A stretch of 14,531 nt of DNA from Natrialbaceae archaeon Tc-Br11_E2g1 (GTDB lineage Archaea; Halobacteriota; Halobacteria; Halobacteriales; Natrialbaceae), in assembly GCA_001564255.1 (NCBI GenBank), contig LKNC01000039.1, positions 1 to 14,531 of the forward strand, written 5' to 3'. Position 1 is the stretch's first letter; each line of letters opens with the position of its first letter. The notes below the pieces were generated by a model. The model had not been told where the DNA came from. It worked only from the letters and a program-made list of their open reading frames with translations, and did not search any database. Position numbers and translations under genes: made by a program. Positions 13,864-14,531 of this stretch are shown here, one piece after another.

Positions 13864-13870
13864 CTACTTA
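13864..13870 (-). promoter_or_regulatory. TATA-like element of dpsA
   Basis: TAAGTAG on the minus strand, centred 28 nt before ATG 13839, predicts a leaderless mRNA. Confidence 0.5.
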
Positions 13871-13950
13871 GGTATTGTCACTAGCCGGATACTTTTTCGT
13901 GCGACCGAAACTTGCCCCGCTGTCGAGCGGGCAGCCCTACCGACGCCGAC

Positions 13951-14431
13951 GTGGTGACGGCCGGTAGCTCTCCGCGGGATGTCCCCCCGTTTCCGGTCGA
14001 CATCGACACGCGCTCGCTCGCCGTGTTCCGGATCGTCCTCGGTGTGCTCGTCGTCGCCGGCCTCGCCGTGATCCTCGCGGTCTTCGCCCCACACCCGCAC
14101 ACGACCGACCGATACTACGTCTTCGGCGCGAAGACGACCGACGGGGACCGTCTCGACGTCTTCAACGACCGGGAGTTCGCCTGGGACCGTCCCGGCGATC
14201 AGCTCCAGACCCAACACGACACCTACCGCGAGCGCTCTTTGGTGAACAGCATCAGGCGGTCGGGGCCTGCCCGCGAACCTCGGGGCACACATCTGTACCA
14301 CCTACGCGGACGACGGCGTGGCACTCTCACACATCAGTATGTTCGAGGTCACAGAGGAGATCACGATGGAGACGATCGACGAGCGGGCGAGCGACAACGA
14401 GCACTTCTACAGACACACCTGCGGCGAGTGA
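13951..14431 (+). pseudogene. decayed HTTM-type (vitamin K carboxylase-like) membrane protein gene
   Basis: The reading frame from GTG 13951 gives a haloarchaeal HTTM-like N-terminus, DIDTRSLAVFRIVLGVLVVAGLA (a cytosolic stub and first transmembrane helix, about residues 18-40). It jumps almost at once to what is normally the C-terminal region: VFAPHPHTTDRYYVFG, then GDRLDVFNDREFAWDRPGDQ. Normal members have several more transmembrane helices and about 400-500 residues, so the middle is missing; the join lies near 14062-14082. From about 14250 the sense frame shifts by one: the continuation NLGAHICTTYADDGVALSHI ... FYRHTCGE is read in another frame and ends at TGA 14431. Internal deletion plus frameshift points to a relic, unless the frameshift is a sequencing error. 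The original start codon is uncertain. Confidence 0.65.
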
Positions 14432-14440
14432 GCTACCAGA

Positions 14441-14531
14441 TTACGCGCCCTGGAACCCGATCAGCCGCAGGCCGATCAGGCAGACGAGCACGGTCGATCC
14501 CTCGTGGCCGATCACCGCGAGCGGGAGTGGA
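14441..14531 (-). CDS. heavy-metal translocating P1B-type ATPase (C-terminal end only)
   Basis: The minus strand from the window edge to TAA (14441-14443) encodes 29 residues ending a protein, including PLAVIGHEGSTVLV and GLRLI. The GHEGST block followed by a short hydrophobic helix is the usual C-terminal signature of zinc/cadmium/copper P1B ATPases, where the last transmembrane helix pair sits. The upstream part lies outside the window, so the metal specificity and full domain set cannot be seen. It is convergent with the decayed HTTM-type gene (9 nt between stops). Confidence 0.75.
   Translation of the reverse strand, partial: PLPLAVIGHEGSTVLVCLIGLRLIGFQGA

Noticed and set aside
1..14531. 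CRISPR array, rRNA or tRNA genes, transposase
   Set aside because: No regularly spaced repeats, no tRNA cloverleaf and no intact transposase motif were seen on reading both strands; this was by eye, not by a search tool.

Overview
The window is a piece of a haloarchaeal chromosome. It is GC-rich and dense in CTCGAG/TCGAG words, and its proteins are strongly acidic. Several genes belong to families seen almost only in Halobacteria: HEWD protein, HVO_0758-type zinc finger, amphi-Trp domain and a rubrerythrin-like mini zinc ribbon. The ATP-type PEP carboxykinase and the CTCGAG density suggest a Natrialbales relative such as Natrinema or Natronorubrum, but this is inference. Most gene starts have a TATA-like element centred 25-28 nt upstream of one particular ATG. 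This is the signature of leaderless transcription, and I used it to choose starts; many genes begin inside the longest open frame.

Layout. 1-879 (minus): the 3'-truncated end of an MBL-fold hydrolase gene, then a small winged-helix regulator. 1152-3169 (plus): sucC-sucD, the two subunits of succinyl-CoA synthetase, overlapping by 4 nt. 3249-6273 (minus): an HD-domain phosphohydrolase (SAMHD1/COG1078 type) followed by a metal-dependent amidohydrolase/deaminase, a plausible nucleotide-metabolism pair, then an unidentified acidic protein with its own promoter. 6443-7390 (minus): a PPOX-fold flavin/F420-type protein and an unidentified acidic 151-residue protein. 7593-8401: a methyltransferase and a 43-residue zinc ribbon, divergent, with mirrored TAACACACA motifs in the shared promoter region. 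8408-9211 (minus): a MOSC-domain protein. 9462-10973 (plus): pckA. 11201-11790 (plus): two more zinc mini-proteins. 11808-12899 (minus): an aldo/keto reductase, divergent from an amphi-Trp protein (13001-13297) whose stop codon interlocks with that of convergent dpsA (13294-13839). 13951-14431: an apparently decayed, internally deleted HTTM-type membrane protein gene. 14441-14531 (minus): the C-terminal end of a P1B metal ATPase.

Together the genes are mainly central carbon metabolism (TCA step, gluconeogenesis), nucleotide housekeeping and oxidative or metal stress (DpsA, metal ATPase), with several tiny zinc proteins. No CRISPR array, rRNA, tRNA or intact transposase was seen.

The most unusual signal is a 59-bp element present twice in inverted orientation, 3.9 kb apart (7482-7540 and 11423-11481), with 56 of 59 bases identical. 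Each copy lies just downstream of a small gene and points the same way as that gene. No gene model explains it. It could be a dispersed intergenic repeat, a 3'-UTR or small-RNA module, or a remnant of a mobile element.
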